Source: Rhizobium altiplani
Lineage (GTDB): Bacteria > Pseudomonadota > Alphaproteobacteria > Rhizobiales > Rhizobiaceae
Direction of reading: 5' to 3'
Assembly (NCBI RefSeq): GCF_001542405.1
Contig: NZ_LNCD01000033.1
Span: 62,001-126,000 of the forward strand
DNA length: 64,000 bases
Positions 54,977 to 63,173 of this stretch are shown here, one piece after another. Under the pieces are notes generated by a model that saw nothing but the letters and a program-made list of their open reading frames with translations, had not been told where the DNA came from and ran no database searches. The position numbers and the translations under genes are program-made. How positions within the stretch are numbered: the first letter of the stretch is position 1; each line of letters begins with the position of its first letter.

Positions 54977-55818
54977 CCCTTGACGCCGCCGCTTGTCAGC
55001 CCTGATATCAGGGCGCGTTGCATGACGAGACCAACCAGCACCGGTGGCAGAGCGGCGAGCACACCGGCAGTCGCGATCAGTCCGTAATCGGAGACACGGC
55101 CACCGGCCAGATCGGCGATGGCAACCGTAAGTGTCTTGGCGCGCTGATCGGAGGTGAAGAGCAGCGCATAGAAGAACTCGTCCCAGCCGAGCAGGAAAGC
55201 AAACAGCGCCGAGGTGGCGACAACAGGCATGGCCAGCGGCAGGGTAATGATCTTCCAGGTCTGGAACAGGCCGGCACCGTCAATCATTGCCGCGGCTTCA
55301 ATCTCCTTCGGGATGGAATCGAAGCCGGATTTCATGAGCCATGTCGTGAAGGGGGCGAGGATCGTCAGATAGACGAGGGCGAGGCCGAAGACGTTGTTCA
55401 GCATGCCGAGATAGGCCAGGCCCATGTAGAGCGGCACGGCAAGCGCAACCGGTGGCAGCATGTAGGTGGCGATGACCATTGAAAGCGACCAACCGACGGA
55501 AGGTGTTCGCGACACGGCCCAGCCGGCCGGAATCGCCAGCGCGATAGCGGCGATCGTCGCCATGCCGGCAACCTCGATGCTGTTTCTGAGCGACGAGGTG
55601 AAGGCGGCGCCAGCGCTGTTCGTAATCGTCGACAGCAAGGCGGCGTAACGGGAGAAGTCAGCCGTTTGCGGCCACCAGCGGAGCGGCTTGGCGGCCAGAT
55701 CGGCGGCCGGCGAGATGCTCATGATGAACAGCCAGAGAATCGGTGCCAGGATGACGGCCGCAAGCAGCAACGCGCAGACGTAGATGAAAGCTGTAAAGAA
55801 TGGGCTCTTGCGTTCCAT
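54973..55818 (-). CDS. MalG-type carbohydrate ABC transporter permease
   Basis: This is an inner-membrane permease of 281 residues with six spans. The EAA loop is EIEAAAMIDGAGLFQTWKIITLPLAMPV, and the C-terminus GLTSGGVKG is typical of the MalG-like subunit. Its ATG shares a base with the stop of the partner permease (TGATG). It carries the sugar captured by the SBP at 56778. Confidence 0.93.
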   Translation of the reverse strand: MERKSPFFTAFIYVCALLLAAVILAPILWLFIMSISPAADLAAKPLRWWPQTADFSRYAALLSTITNSAGAAFTSSLRNSIEVAGMATIAAIALAIPAGWAVSRTPSVGWSLSMVIATYMLPPVALAVPLYMGLAYLGMLNNVFGLALVYLTILAPFTTWLMKSGFDSIPKEIEAAAMIDGAGLFQTWKIITLPLAMPVVATSALFAFLLGWDEFFYALLFTSDQRAKTLTVAIADLAGGRVSDYGLIATAGVLAALPPVLVGLVMQRALISGLTSGGVKG

Positions 55819-56702
55819 CAGGCGGCACTCCCTGCGGTCTTGCGCACCAGCGTGGCATAGGCGAGTGCCAGCACCGTTACCAGCAATGTGACGATCAAGG
55901 CCAATGAGGCGCCGGAGCCGGCCCGCTGGAAGGAAAATGCTTCCTGATAGACGAGGATCGACAGCGTCCTCGTACTGTTGGCCGGGCCGCCGCGGGTCAT
56001 GACCCAGATGATGTCGAACACCTTGAAGGCCTCGATGGTGCGCAGCACCAGGGCCACCATCAGCGGACCCGCGAGATAGGGCAGGATCACGAAGCGGAAG
56101 CGGGCGAAGGGACCGGCGCCGTCGACCAGTGAGGCGGCAGTGACGTCACGCGGCACCGCTTGTAGGGCAGCAAGCGCAATGAGCGCGACCAGCGGGAAGT
56201 TCTTCCAGCAATCGGCAACGATCAGGGCGGCAAGTGCTGTGCCCGGTTCGCCAAGCCAGGAGCGATAAGCGTCGATGAGCCCGACTTGCATCAGCGCGGC
56301 GTTGAGCGCGCCGTATTCCGGATTGTAGATCAATCGCCAGAGCGTGGCGTTGACGACGGTTGGCAGTGCCCAGGGAAGGATCATCAGGGCGCGCAGCACC
56401 GCGCGGCCCCGGATATCCTGGTTGAGGAGAAGTGCTGCAAGCACGCCGATCACCATCTCGGCAGCAACCGAAATGACCGCGAACCAGGTGGTCGTAATCA
56501 GGGTCCGCTGAAAATTCGAACCGGAGATCATCTTCACGTAATTGTCGATGCCGACGAAATTGCCTGATGTGCCGACAAGCTTGGCGTCTGTGAAAGACAG
56601 GCCGACGGTGTCGACCAATGGCCATCCGATGACGGCGATCATCACCACAAGCAGCGGCAACATCAAAAGCCACGCGCGGGTTGTCATCCAGGTGCCGGAC
56701 AT
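55818..56702 (-). CDS. MalF-type carbohydrate ABC transporter permease
   Basis: This is an inner-membrane permease of about 294 residues from ATG 56702, preceded by AGAGGG; an in-frame TTG lies at 56717. Spans begin at WLLMLPLLVVMIAVIGWP. The EAA loop is TAASLVDGAGPFARFRFVILPYLAGP, and the segment VMTRGGPANSTRTLSILVYQEAF is characteristic of the MalF/UgpA type. A 9-bp hairpin lies between it and the SBP gene. Confidence 0.93.
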   Translation of the reverse strand: MSGTWMTTRAWLLMLPLLVVMIAVIGWPLVDTVGLSFTDAKLVGTSGNFVGIDNYVKMISGSNFQRTLITTTWFAVISVAAEMVIGVLAALLLNQDIRGRAVLRALMILPWALPTVVNATLWRLIYNPEYGALNAALMQVGLIDAYRSWLGEPGTALAALIVADCWKNFPLVALIALAALQAVPRDVTAASLVDGAGPFARFRFVILPYLAGPLMVALVLRTIEAFKVFDIIWVMTRGGPANSTRTLSILVYQEAFSFQRAGSGASLALIVTLLVTVLALAYATLVRKTAGSAA

Positions 56703-56741
56703 GAGGCGCCCTCTCAATTCATCGGACTGGTAAAGTGGAAA

Positions 56742-56764
56742 CCAGGCGGCACGGGGCCGCCTGG
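56742..56764 (-). promoter_or_regulatory. Perfect 9-bp hairpin between SBP and permease genes
   Basis: CCAGGCGGC (56742-56750) and GCCGCCTGG (56756-56764) pair perfectly around a 5-nt loop, 13 nt after the SBP stop on the minus strand. No T-tract follows. It occupies the same position as the hairpins after the other SBP genes of the window. Confidence 0.6.
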
Positions 56765-56777
56765 ACGGTTACATCGC

Positions 56778-58013
56778 TTAGAGACCGCTGTTGTCGGCAG
56801 CCGACTTCAGGGCGTCCTCCGGCGAAGACTGGCCGAGCAGGGATTCCTGGATCGCCTGCTGCAGAGCCGTGGAAAGCTCCTGATACTTCGGCGTGGTCGG
56901 GCGCGGATACATCGCGGCAAGACCGACCTTGGCCGCAGCGATCAGTTCTTCCTGGCCCTTCGTCACGGCTGGATCCTGATAAGACGATGCCCAGATCGGC
57001 AGGCTGAGCTTGGCATACTGGTTCTGCGTCGGCTGCGAGGTCATGAAGGTGACGTACTTCCAGGCCTCATCCGGATGCTTGCTGGCCGTGGTGACACCAA
57101 GACCCATCGAGCCGTTGACGGCCGACGCTTCGCTCTTGCCCGCGACACCCGGAGCCGGGACAACGCCGACCTTGCCCGCGACCTTGCTGTCCTTCGGGTC
57201 GTTCGCCATGTTGTACATGTAGGTCCAGTTCAGCGCAAAAGCAGCATCGCCGTTCTGGAAGACCTTTCGCACATCCTCTTCCAGGAATTCCTTGGAGTTC
57301 GGGTTGGTCAGGCCGGATTTGTAGCTGGAAACCATATAATTAAGCGCGTCGAGACCGCCGCCACTCTGGAAGGCCGGCTTGCCGTCCTTCAGGAAATCGC
57401 CCTTGTAGGCGCTGACGAGCGTCGTGTAATCGCAGATCGCGGCTTCGGCCTGCGACCAGCTCCAGGCGATCGGCGTTGCGAGAAGGCCCTTGTCCTTGAT
57501 CGTCTTTGCCTGCTCGGCCAGTTCGTCCCACGTCTTCGGCGGTGTCTTTATGCCGGCCTTCTCGAGGATTTCCTTGTTGTAGAACAAATACTTGGTGTCG
57601 AGGATCCACGGCATCCCGTAGTACTTACCGTCATACTGAACGGTCGTCCATGCACCAGGAAGGACACCCTTCTTCATATCGTCGGTGATGCGCGCGGTGA
57701 CGTCGACGAGGACATTGTTGGTCGCGTATTCTGCCGGCCAGATCACGTCGAAGAGGACGACGTCGTAACCGCCGGACCCCTGGGCGAGCACCGTCTTGTC
57801 GTGCAGGCCTTCGTAAGGCACGAATTCGAGATTGACCTTGACGTCGGGGTTTGCCTTGGAAAATGCATCCGTCATGGCACGGACGTCAGCCTCGCTATAG
57901 GCCGCTTGTGCCATAAACAGCGCATTGATCGTCGTTTCGGCAAAGGCGTGCGGCGCGAAAGATGCGCCGATCAGTGCTGCGCCAAGCAGCGTCTTGTTTA
58001 GGGATTTCAACAT
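56778..58013 (-). CDS. Carbohydrate ABC transporter substrate-binding protein (SBP family 1)
   Basis: This is a 411-residue periplasmic binding protein with a signal peptide ending FAPHAFAE. ATG 58013 has GGAGG five bases upstream and is preferred to the longer form from 58040. Family segments include YDVVLFDVIWPAEYATN, the WILDTKYLFYNKEIL block and PPKTWDELAEQAKTI, as in sugar-binding proteins of the MalE/UgpB type. It is the first gene of the minus-strand operon; the ROK regulator is divergent with a palindrome between them. Confidence 0.93.
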   Translation of the reverse strand: MLKSLNKTLLGAALIGASFAPHAFAETTINALFMAQAAYSEADVRAMTDAFSKANPDVKVNLEFVPYEGLHDKTVLAQGSGGYDVVLFDVIWPAEYATNNVLVDVTARITDDMKKGVLPGAWTTVQYDGKYYGMPWILDTKYLFYNKEILEKAGIKTPPKTWDELAEQAKTIKDKGLLATPIAWSWSQAEAAICDYTTLVSAYKGDFLKDGKPAFQSGGGLDALNYMVSSYKSGLTNPNSKEFLEEDVRKVFQNGDAAFALNWTYMYNMANDPKDSKVAGKVGVVPAPGVAGKSEASAVNGSMGLGVTTASKHPDEAWKYVTFMTSQPTQNQYAKLSLPIWASSYQDPAVTKGQEELIAAAKVGLAAMYPRPTTPKYQELSTALQQAIQESLLGQSSPEDALKSAADNSGL

Positions 58014-58173
58014 TCCAGCCTCCAGTTTTTTGACATTCACCCGTTTGTCCGAAGGCGGCTGTCGTCGCCATCGGTTGTTGAGAAGGCGCCGGTTGGCCGG
58101 CTGCCGGATTCGGAGCGTCGTCTGAGCCGCTTTCGGACCCTTTTGCGTTCCCTGGAACTCTTTGGTTCCTTAT

Positions 58174-58194
58174 TAAGTCAATTGTCTTGACTTA
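58174..58194. promoter_or_regulatory. Candidate ROK-regulator operator (21-bp inverted repeat)
   Basis: TAAGTCAA (58174-58181) and TTGACTTA (58187-58194) form a perfect 8-bp inverted repeat with spacer TTGTC, within the 223-nt divergent gap. It is followed by a T-rich stretch (58194-58203). Size and position suit an operator for the ROK protein encoded 43 nt downstream. Sequence-specific recognition is not shown. Confidence 0.6.
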
Positions 58195-58236
58195 TTTTTT
58201 CTTCAATATTCTACTGCTGTCAAGAGGGAATTCGGA

Positions 58237-59442
58237 ATGAACGAAGCGCGCCCGATACGGGCAAAAGCAGGCACCAATCATGAAGGCACAAGCGCCCATA
58301 ACCGGCGGGTGATGATGGATGCCCTGAGAGTGAATGGAGCACTCTCGCGAGCAGACTTGGCGCGCGCCACCAAGCTCACCAAACAGACCGTGTCGAACAT
58401 CATCGACGAACTCGAACAGGAAGGGCTGGTCACCGCGCAGGAAGCTGTTCGCAAGGGCAGGGGACAGCCGTCGACACCCTATCGCCTGGTGCCGGAAGGG
58501 GCTTTTGCGATCGGGCTGCAGATCGATCGCCACATAACCCGGGCCATAGCTGTTGACCTTGTCGGCAACATACTCACGCGGGCCGAGGCGAACCTGCCTC
58601 CCGACGGGCCGTCGCGCGGTGCAACCGTAATTCTCGAGCTTATCGAGAAGGTTCGCCGTGACCTTGCCGGCCTCGTTGCTCAATCGGAGCGGCGGCTCGT
58701 TGGCCTGGGCGCGGCGATGCCTGGCCCGTTCGGGATCGAGGCGACGGGTGACGATCCCTGGATGATGGCCGCCTGGCAAAAGTTTCCGCTATTGGAAACG
58801 CTGGCGGCAGGCACGGGTCTTGGCGTTCGTCTGCAAAACGATGCGGCCGCATGCGCCACGGCGGAGCGGATGGTTGGCGCCGCCCATGGGCTCGACCATG
58901 CCGTTTGCCTCTATCTCGGCTACGGTATCGGTGCTGGTCTGATCCTCGGCGGGGAACTTTACAGCGGTGCAAACGGCAATGCGGGCGAAATCGGCATGGC
59001 GCTGCTTTCGGCAAGCGGCAGCCCGACGCCACTCGAGCATCGTGCCTCGCTCGCCTCGCTCTACCAGCACCTGGCAATCGACCCGGCGGATCCCGGCGTC
59101 TATGCGATGGTGAACGAACTGGCGCTGAAGAATGATGCGAGAATACAGAGCTGGATCGAAGAAGCCGTGATGGATCTTCGCTGGAGCGTACATCTGATCG
59201 AATCGATCTTCGATCCGCAAACCGTGATTCTCTGCGGCGGTGCGCCTGAAGCCCTGGCGCGACGTCTGGTCGAGGCGATGCACCCTCTGCCGCCATCGAT
59301 CGCCGATCGCCGTGGCCGGGTCATTCCTCGCTTCCAGCTTGGAATGACTGATCCCTGGGCCGTCGCGCTTGGCGCAGCCGCCGACCCGATCAGCCGCGCT
59401 TTCGACCCGAGCTTTGCGGCCATTCTCAAGGGTTCGCTGTAA
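58237..59442 (+). CDS. ROK-family transcriptional regulator
   Basis: The 401-residue product has an N-terminal winged helix (GALSRADLARATKLTKQTVSNIIDEL, about residues 34-59) and a ROK sugar-binding domain with GAAMPGPFG (158-166), QNDAAACATAE (Asp202) and LGYGIGAGLILGG. The ROK zinc site is absent: the usual GEIGH...CxCGxxGC stretch is here GEIGMALLSASGSPTPLE (250-267), with no Cys and no His. It probably represses the divergent sugar-conjugate importer operon through the inverted repeat at 58174-58194. Confidence 0.88.
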   Translation: MNEARPIRAKAGTNHEGTSAHNRRVMMDALRVNGALSRADLARATKLTKQTVSNIIDELEQEGLVTAQEAVRKGRGQPSTPYRLVPEGAFAIGLQIDRHITRAIAVDLVGNILTRAEANLPPDGPSRGATVILELIEKVRRDLAGLVAQSERRLVGLGAAMPGPFGIEATGDDPWMMAAWQKFPLLETLAAGTGLGVRLQNDAAACATAERMVGAAHGLDHAVCLYLGYGIGAGLILGGELYSGANGNAGEIGMALLSASGSPTPLEHRASLASLYQHLAIDPADPGVYAMVNELALKNDARIQSWIEEAVMDLRWSVHLIESIFDPQTVILCGGAPEALARRLVEAMHPLPPSIADRRGRVIPRFQLGMTDPWAVALGAAADPISRAFDPSFAAILKGSL

Positions 59443-59448
59443 AGACGC

Positions 59449-59934
59449 TCATGCGCGATGGATCGGGTCGATCCATAAGACATCTTCCGGCTGTTCGACC
59501 GGTTCGATATCGAGATTGACGACGACCGGTTCCTGGCCGGACCGCACAAGAACACATTCGAGCGTCTCGTCGCGGCTGGCATTGATCTCTTGATGGGGAA
59601 CGTAAGGCGGCACGTAGATGAAATCACCGGGACCGGCCTCTGCCGTGAATTCGAGGTGGTCGCCCCAGCGCATGCGCGCCTTCCCTTTCACCACATAGAT
59701 GATGCTTTCGAGATCCCCGTGGTGATGGGCGCCGGTCTTCGCATTCGCATGGATGGTCACGGTGCCGGCCCATATTTTCTCCGCCCCGGCACGCGCATGG
59801 TTGATCGCCGTCGCCCGGTTCATCCCTGGGGTCTGGGCGGTATTGGGATCGAGTGAATTGCCCGGAATGACCTTCACGCCGTGCTCGCGCCAGTCGATCG
59901 GATGGTGGTCGTGATCATGCGGAACCTCGGTCAT
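59449..59934 (-). CDS. Small cupin-domain protein
   Basis: The product is about 161 residues from ATG 59934, chosen for AAGGAGAT just upstream. After a His-rich N-terminus (HDHDHH) it carries a single cupin barrel: GTVTIHANAKTGAHHHGDLESIIYVVKGKARM supplies the His/His/Glu metal set, and PGDFIYVPPYVPHQEINA the second motif with the fourth His. The closing sequence is rich in acidic residues and ends DPIHRA. Cupins of this kind may be sugar isomerases, dioxygenases or binding proteins; no function can be assigned. It is convergent with the ROK gene. Confidence 0.8.
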   Translation of the reverse strand: MTEVPHDHDHHPIDWREHGVKVIPGNSLDPNTAQTPGMNRATAINHARAGAEKIWAGTVTIHANAKTGAHHHGDLESIIYVVKGKARMRWGDHLEFTAEAGPGDFIYVPPYVPHQEINASRDETLECVLVRSGQEPVVVNLDIEPVEQPEDVLWIDPIHRA

Positions 59935-59986
59935 TGCATCTCCTTCCGGCAATCAGGTCGTTGCCATCGTGTTCGCTCTCTATGGG

Positions 59987-60319
59987 CTAGAGGCCGTGGA
60001 TGCCGGAGAGCTCATCGAGCGTGCCGCGCAGTCTGCGCCTTACCTCCTCGTCCTGCCCTTCCATGGCGGCGAGCATTTCACGAAGCGTTCCGCGCAGTCC
60101 ATGGATCTGATCGATGAGATCCATGATCAGATCGACCCCGGCATCGTTGACACCCATGTCACGCGTCAGGTCGAGGATGAGCTGCGCCCGCGCGACATCA
60201 GTGTCGCGAAAATCGCGAGTGCCGTCACGTGTCTGAGGCAGCAGCCATCCCTGCTCGACCCACACCTCTAACACCCTCACGTCGATTTTAAGAAAACGGC
60301 GGAATTCAAGATCATCCAT
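59987..60319 (-). CDS. cbpM: CbpM, modulator of the CbpA co-chaperone
   Basis: This 110-residue protein is of the MerR-like CbpM family: it begins MDDLEFRRFLKIDVRVLEVWVEQGWLLP, with the predicted helix-turn-helix-like region, and continues with DFRDTDVARAQLILDLTRDMGVNDAGVDLIMDLIDQIHGL. CbpM binds the J domain of CbpA and inhibits its co-chaperone activity. It follows the cbpA gene by 2 nt, with GGGAG upstream of its ATG, so the two are one operon. Confidence 0.9.
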   Translation of the reverse strand: MDDLEFRRFLKIDVRVLEVWVEQGWLLPQTRDGTRDFRDTDVARAQLILDLTRDMGVNDAGVDLIMDLIDQIHGLRGTLREMLAAMEGQDEEVRRRLRGTLDELSGIHGL

Positions 60320-60321
60320 GG

Positions 60322-61236
60322 CTATTCTCCCATGCCCTTTCTCGGATCCTGCTCGTCGCCAGCTGTCCAGCCGGTCATGAAATCGGTCAGCTGCTGATCC
60401 GGTCCGTTCGGCAGCACGATTTTGAGAGAGATGTAGATGTCTCCGGCACTGCCGTCTTTCTTCGGAACGCCCTTGCCCTTCAGGCGCAAAACCTTCCCGG
60501 TGTTCGAGTGCGGCGGCAATGTGAGGTTGACCGGACCTGACGGCGTCGGCGCGCGCACCTTGCCGCCGAGCACGGCCTCGCGCAGCGTAATCGGCAGGTC
60601 GAAGCGGATGTCGTCGCCGTCACGAACATAGAAGCGATGCGGACGCACGCGAATTTCGACAAGCGCATCTCCCGGCCGGCCGCCGCCAATACCGGCCTCG
60701 CCTTTGCCGCGCAGTCTGAGCGTCTGGCCGTCGCGCGTGCCAGGCGGTATCTGCAGGTCGAGCGCCGGCCCGTCCGGCAAACGGATCTGGGTCTTCGTGC
60801 CGTTGACGGCATCGAGGAAATCGACCTCCATCGAATACTGCCGGTTCTGGCCCTGTGCATGGAAATCGCCTCCGCGTGTTCGTCGCGAAAAGAAGCTCGA
60901 GAAAATATCGTCGCTGTCGCCGAAGTCGGCATAGCCCGCGCTGTTGTGATACGGGTTGCCGGCGTTTCCTGCAGAGGCATAGTCGCGATAGTAGTGGCGC
61001 GGCGCCTGCTCGGCACCGGTCATGTCGATCTCGCCGCGGTCAAAGCGCCCGCGCTTTTCTTCATCGCTCAGCAGCTCGTAAGCAGCGGAAATTTCCTTGA
61101 AGCGGTCCTCTGCCTTCTTGTCGCCGGGATTGAGATCGGGGTGAAGTTTCTTGGCGAGCTTACGAAATGCGCTTTGAATGTCTTTCTGCTTGGCGTCCTT
61201 CTTCACGCCGAGAAGCTCGTATGGGTCGCGGCTCAT
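60322..61236 (-). CDS. cbpA: CbpA-type DnaJ-domain co-chaperone
   Basis: The 304-residue protein has an N-terminal J domain (residues 1-66) with the HPD motif at 32-34 (KLHPDLNPG), a Gly/Phe-containing linker (YADFGDSDDIFSSFFSRR) and a C-terminal substrate-binding region (QIPPGTRDGQTLRLRGKG, then LPPHSNTGKVLRLKGKGVP). The Cys-rich zinc domain of true DnaJ is absent, as expected for CbpA/DjlA-like class B J proteins. It stimulates DnaK ATPase. GGAGA precedes ATG 61236. Confidence 0.92.
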   Translation of the reverse strand: MSRDPYELLGVKKDAKQKDIQSAFRKLAKKLHPDLNPGDKKAEDRFKEISAAYELLSDEEKRGRFDRGEIDMTGAEQAPRHYYRDYASAGNAGNPYHNSAGYADFGDSDDIFSSFFSRRTRGGDFHAQGQNRQYSMEVDFLDAVNGTKTQIRLPDGPALDLQIPPGTRDGQTLRLRGKGEAGIGGGRPGDALVEIRVRPHRFYVRDGDDIRFDLPITLREAVLGGKVRAPTPSGPVNLTLPPHSNTGKVLRLKGKGVPKKDGSAGDIYISLKIVLPNGPDQQLTDFMTGWTAGDEQDPRKGMGE

Positions 61237-61333
61237 ACATATCTCCGGTTCAGCCGGCGGACATCACCGGCATTTTGCCATCTATATAGGTTTGCGCGGC
61301 TGCTCCGACGAGAGGTTGTATCGGCCTCGGCAC

Positions 61334-61840
61334 CTAATCGCGCTGCAGGTTGATCTCACTGGTCACCACCTGCTGGCCGGACGCCGGATCCTTGTCGACC
61401 GTTCGAATGCGGATCGCATTGGCATCGACACGCTGGATGGTCATGTTGGCGCTGCGGTCACCGTTTATCACCTTTGACCAGCGCACCGCGAGATTGATGG
61501 CGTCGCCGCGGCGGCTACCCTGAAGACCGGATACGCCACCGGACGGACCGACGTAACGACCGGCATACTGTGTTCCGGTGACGGTGATATTGGCTGACAC
61601 CGGTCGCGTGATAACGATCATCCCGCGGCAGGTCCCCTTCATCGAAAGCGCCTCGCCACTCGCCTGGGATGTGAAGTTGCAACTCAGGTTGATCGGGGAC
61701 GAGGAGGTCGTGCGTTTCATCATGCCTCCGCCCGTCCAATCGCCAGCAAGCGACTGGAGGAAAGGCGCCTCGTCGGCATATGCGAAGCCCGTGACCAGCC
61801 AGAACAGCGCGGCCACAGCAGCATGTCGGCAGCACTTCAT
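61334..61840 (-). CDS. Conserved secreted protein of unknown function
   Basis: The 168-residue product has a signal peptide (AAVAALFWLVTGFAYADEA) and a mature part that begins FLQSLAGDWTGGGMMK, a pattern found in small lipocalin-like secreted proteins of Rhizobiales. The remainder is beta-rich with alternating polar and hydrophobic residues (NLSCNFTSQASGEALSMKG, VNGDRSANMTIQRVDANAIR-like strands). Two Cys (NLSCNF and KGTCRG) may form a disulfide. GGGGAGG precedes the ATG. I do not know the function. It is divergent from the patatin-like gene. Confidence 0.7.
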   Translation of the reverse strand: MKCCRHAAVAALFWLVTGFAYADEAPFLQSLAGDWTGGGMMKRTTSSSPINLSCNFTSQASGEALSMKGTCRGMIVITRPVSANITVTGTQYAGRYVGPSGGVSGLQGSRRGDAINLAVRWSKVINGDRSANMTIQRVDANAIRIRTVDKDPASGQQVVTSEINLQRD

Positions 61841-61886
61841 GACGTCCTCCCCTTGGAGATGATCAGGAATGCCTCAGAATGCTCGA

Positions 61887-61910
61887 AAGTTCCTCACACT
61901 GCAGGAACTT
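61887..61910. promoter_or_regulatory. Perfect 8-bp inverted repeat in divergent gap
   Basis: AAGTTCCT (61887-61894) and AGGAACTT (61903-61910) are separated by 8 nt. It lies 46 nt upstream of the secreted-protein start, in the 224-nt gap shared with the patatin-like gene. It could be an operator for a dimeric regulator; no known site is matched. Confidence 0.45.
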
Positions 61911-62008
61911 GGCCAAAATGTCCCAACGCGATGGGGTAACGCAAGCGAATTCCGCTTGGTCTTGAGGTCCGACGTCATCGAGAGAAATTCTTGTCAGTTG
62001 AGAACTGC

Positions 62009-62026
62009 TATTGCTGCACTGCAATA
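62009..62026. promoter_or_regulatory. TATTGC-N6-GCAATA inverted repeat upstream of patatin-like gene
   Basis: TATTGC (62009-62014) and GCAATA (62021-62026) flank TGCACT. TTGC/TGCA-rich palindromes of this sort are described for PhaR-type regulators of polyhydroxybutyrate genes, which would fit the flanking genes, but the match is loose and the call tentative. Confidence 0.35.
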
Positions 62027-62064
62027 ATCGCCATAAGGTAGAGACGCTGAACTCGGAGGTCCGA

Positions 62065-63150
62065 ATGCCGCCAAGACCGTACAGCAATGCCCGTGCCACG
62101 CGATCCGATCGCGATCCGATCGCAATTGATCTGGCGCTCCAGGGAGGTGGCGCGCACGGCGCGTTCACCTGGGGTGTGATCGAACGGCTCATCGATGAGC
62201 CCTGGCTGGAGATTTCAAGCATAACCGGCACCTCGGCCGGCGCAATGAACGCGGTGGTACTCGCACATGGTTATGCCCTTGATGGTCGAGAGGGGGCGAA
62301 GGTGGCTCTCGAGGCATTTTGGGCCCGGGTCAGCGACGTGGCGCGGTTCAGCCCGTTTCAGCGAACGGCGTTTGACGTGATGACCGGTAACTGGTCGCTT
62401 GACCACTCGCCCGCCTATCTCTTTTTCGACCTTATGAGCCGCTTGTTTTCGCCCTATGAGATCAATCCGGGCAACATCAATCCGCTCCGCGACATCCTCG
62501 AGGAGAGCGTGGATTTCGAGGCCTTGAAACGCTCTGAGATCAAGCTGTTTGTCAATGCCACGAACGTGCGAACCGGGCTGCCGAGGGTGTTTCGCAACGA
62601 CGAACTGAGTGCCGACGCCGTGCTGGCTTCGGCATGCCTGCCGATGCTGCACCAGGCGATCGAAATAGACGGTGATCCCTACTGGGACGGTGGGTTTTCG
62701 GGAAATCCGCTGCTTACGCCGGTCGTCCGGGAGAGTGCGGCACGCGACATTTTGCTTGTTCAGGTCAATCCCGTAGAGCGCGCGGGCGTTCCAAGGACTG
62801 CACGTGAAATTCTCAATCGCATCAACGAGATCTCCTTTAACTCCAGCCTGAAGAAGGAATTGCGAGCGATGGCCATACTCCAGCGGATGCTTTCGGAAAG
62901 CGGCGTTGCGCCGGATGAAATCGCCTGGGCGAAGGAATGGTCAAGCATACGTCTTCATCGAATTGCAACGCCACCGCGCATGGTGGAACTCAGCGCGTCA
63001 TCCAAGATGAACGGCGAGTGGGAGTTTCTTTCGATGCTGCGGGAAGAAGGGCGCGAGACCGCGCAAGAATTTCTCGCCAGCCATGGCACGGATATTGGAA
63101 AGCGGGCGAGCTTTGACATCGAAAGCCTGCTCGATACCGTCCTGCAATAG
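62065..63150 (+). CDS. Patatin-like phospholipase/esterase
   Basis: The product has 361 residues from ATG 62065 (GGAGG five bases upstream; the longer in-frame form from 62011 overlaps the inverted repeat). The patatin active site is complete: oxyanion-hole GGGAHGAF (residues 27-34), nucleophile Ser57 in GTSAG, and Asp208 in WDGGFSGNPLL. No signal peptide is present, so it is cytoplasmic or peripheral on membranes or granules. With the GntP permease that follows, a link to hydroxybutyrate or lipid metabolism is suggested by gene order in related genomes (from memory). The substrate is unknown. Confidence 0.9.
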   Translation: MPPRPYSNARATRSDRDPIAIDLALQGGGAHGAFTWGVIERLIDEPWLEISSITGTSAGAMNAVVLAHGYALDGREGAKVALEAFWARVSDVARFSPFQRTAFDVMTGNWSLDHSPAYLFFDLMSRLFSPYEINPGNINPLRDILEESVDFEALKRSEIKLFVNATNVRTGLPRVFRNDELSADAVLASACLPMLHQAIEIDGDPYWDGGFSGNPLLTPVVRESAARDILLVQVNPVERAGVPRTAREILNRINEISFNSSLKKELRAMAILQRMLSESGVAPDEIAWAKEWSSIRLHRIATPPRMVELSASSKMNGEWEFLSMLREEGRETAQEFLASHGTDIGKRASFDIESLLDTVLQ

Positions 63151-63173
63151 ACGTCAGAGCGCAAAGCCCCGTC

